Source: Nemopilema nomurai (Eukaryota > Cnidaria > Scyphozoa > Rhizostomeae > Rhizostomatidae). Taken from it: a DNA stretch of 64,000 bases. Below the pieces are notes generated by a model that saw only the letters and a list, made by a program, of their open reading frames with translations, was not told where the DNA came from and searched no databases. The stretch spans positions 1-64,000 of the forward strand of contig ML133436.1 in NCBI GenBank assembly GCA_003864495.1, written 5' to 3'. Below are positions 62,208 through 64,000 of the stretch, in pieces (position 1 is the stretch's first letter; every line of letters starts with the position of its first letter). Both the position numbers and the translations under genes were made by a program.

Positions 62208-63270
62208 ATGCTGAAAACGCTTTCATATGAACTCTTTCATTTCCGCTGTAGTTTTTGTGCTATTAAACACCAAGAAAGAAACAACCACTATTGTCATTGA
62301 GATGCAAAACTCTTGATAGAAGACAGAACCTAGGAAAACAGGACCAAAATATGTGGGAACCTTCCTTCTACTGCGTGTCCTTCTCGCACACCATGCCCTA
62401 ATAAATGTGTCACGCTGTGACAACACTACGATAAATTGTTGGCTCACTTGTACCGAAACTTTTCTAGAAAAGAATACAAACAAGAAAGCGAATATGTTTA
62501 GCCGTATTTCCCCCATACTTTTAGAAAACATGTAAACAACCCTTCTTTCAAGATCATGACCAACGATACAGCTTTTACCTTCGAATCAACCCTCTATTGC
62601 ACCTAATTTATCATGACAACAGTGTGTTGCAGTAACCGGACTATAATAGACAATAGTACACAGTAGAATAGAACCCGTTGAGTAACTTACGCAACAGACA
62701 TTAAAAGCATCCAAGCATAAAACACATTACCTGGTTGTTTTTCAGTCATCCTTGCTGTCTAACTTTGTTTCCGCTTTGGAACAGGAGACAAGAGCCGTTT
62801 CCTGCGCAAGTAATCCCTTTTATTTCGATAAAACATAATAAACACAAGTAGCACGCTGGTAGGGTACCGATCCTATTGTTTCCATCAGACCGAGGCTGGT
62901 ACATTGTGTGCCATTTTGAGAAGGCCAAAAGTTCATGAAGTTCATGGGATTTTGTCGTTATATCTCCTTTTAGATATAACATTGCATTGCTCGTGAAACA
63001 GACTGCATATGTACTCCACCAATGTCTAAAGACAGGCAACTAACAAAATCGTTCAAAGAATCACCCAACGCAAAGAGGTGATTTCATTATTTAGCACAAA
63101 CTTTTGCATTCAGAGCCACAGATTCCTTATGGAGGAAATGACTTTTCAAAACAGAATCCAATCGCATTCCCTCTGGTGTCCAAGTTAAACCACAGTGAAC
63201 ACTCAATCAAATATCTGCAGCCAAAATATCTGATTCTTGGCGTCAATACGGAGATAGGTTTACCACATTA
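62208..63270. other. Spacer, no gene seen
   Basis: There is no supported exon. The minus-strand frames at 62223-62531 (102 codons) and 62746-63039 (97 codons) have no recognisable domain, and no splice context ties them together. Confidence 0.4.
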
Positions 63271-63927
63271 CAGGGGCGGATTCAGGGAAAAATCTGACTA
63301 CAGCAAAGAAAGGGAATTTTTTTAGAGCCACGCCTTCAGGCTGTCTAAAATGAAGGCCACACCCCTTTTATGTGAATACTATTTATGATCAAAATTTTTG
63401 TTAGTGGTCAGCACTAAAATCATATAATAAAATCTAACAAGGCTTTGATCCCTGTTTCCTGTTAGGAATGCATCACATTCACAGAACGGAAATCGCAAGG
63501 GCTATTGTTGACATTTTCAAGATTGAACGCGACAACGGTGGCGAATACAATTGCATAAGTCAGTCTATCTGTTTATTGGACAGTTAAACAACAATTGCAT
63601 AGGTCAACTTGTATCTTGATTGGCTATTTGAGTCTGCACTGGATTTTATTGGACACTTTCTACAACAATTGCATAGGTCAACTCGGCTTCTTATTCGACA
63701 GTTCAAATTTCACCTATGCTCGCGCCAAATTAAGCATAGCTCAACTTGCCTGTCATTGGCTTGACGAACGAAGCAACAGCAATAGCGGCAATAGGTTGTG
63801 ATGTAATTTCAGAGAACAGGAAGAATTTTTGTGGCACTGGATGACGTTAATTGATGCAAAAGGAAATTGTTTGAGAAAATCTGACTTATGCTCGCGCAAA
63901 GGTTGCTCACGTCTGGATCCGCCCCTA
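63271..63927. mobile_element. Non-autonomous hAT-like DNA transposon, copy 2
   Basis: This is the same family as the element at 60,276. The left end is CAGGGGCGGATTCAG and the right end CTGGATCCGCCCCTA, the last base being changed from the expected G. The internal sequence is nearly identical to copy 1 over most of its length, but it is shorter (657 bp) and has about 38 bp around 63,730-63,766 absent from copy 1. Flanks CCACATTA and ACATTTGC are not a clear 8-bp duplication, so this copy is older or has been altered at the border. Confidence 0.82.
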
Positions 63928-64000
63928 ACATTTGCCACTGCGATTAATTTTACCTTTCCTGTGCAGCAGATGCTATAATGCCCGCCAAAAGTGTTGGAAC

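Overview
The window looks like intron-rich, AT-rich animal nuclear DNA. The gene set (ZZEF1, EIF3B and a membrane-anchored copper amine oxidase) and the short introns with clear GT/AG borders fit an invertebrate metazoan. A cnidarian is my guess, but nothing in the sequence proves it. There is no bacterial-style operon, CRISPR array or rRNA. All recognised genes lie on the minus strand, so they read from high to low coordinates.

Layout. Positions 38-31,760 hold the 5' two thirds of ZZEF1. I could place about 56 coding exons adding up to roughly 1,925 codons, with EF-hand, DOC/APC10-like, CUB-like and tandem ZZ zinc finger regions in the family order. The last third runs off the left edge. One ZZEF1 intron carries a complete tRNA-Lys(CTT) gene on the same strand. 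The promoter side at about 31.8 kb shows two upstream ATG frames and an NRF1-like site. From 33.0 to 33.8 kb lie exons of a small unrecognised gene (called X here).

Positions 41,393-51,523 hold a complete 20-exon EIF3B gene. Directly downstream of it (33.7-40.3 kb) lie two partial, rearranged and broken copies of its exons, introns included. Both copies lack the same block of five exons. The duplication also appears to have pulled gene X apart: an intact-looking first exon follows the real EIF3B, while the remaining exons sit about 7.5 kb away beside the broken copy.

Positions 53,079-55,734 hold most of a copper amine oxidase gene (AOC family, type II membrane topology) with its cofactor and metal-binding residues intact. 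It has one apparent frame break near the N-terminal exon. From about 56 to 64 kb I see no supported gene. This stretch holds non-autonomous DNA transposons: two copies of a hAT-like element, one with a perfect 8-bp target duplication, and one Tc1/mariner-like MITE flanked by TA.

Exon borders were placed by eye from reading frame, splice sites and remembered family sequences. Treat each as accurate to a few bases, and some donors as alternatives.
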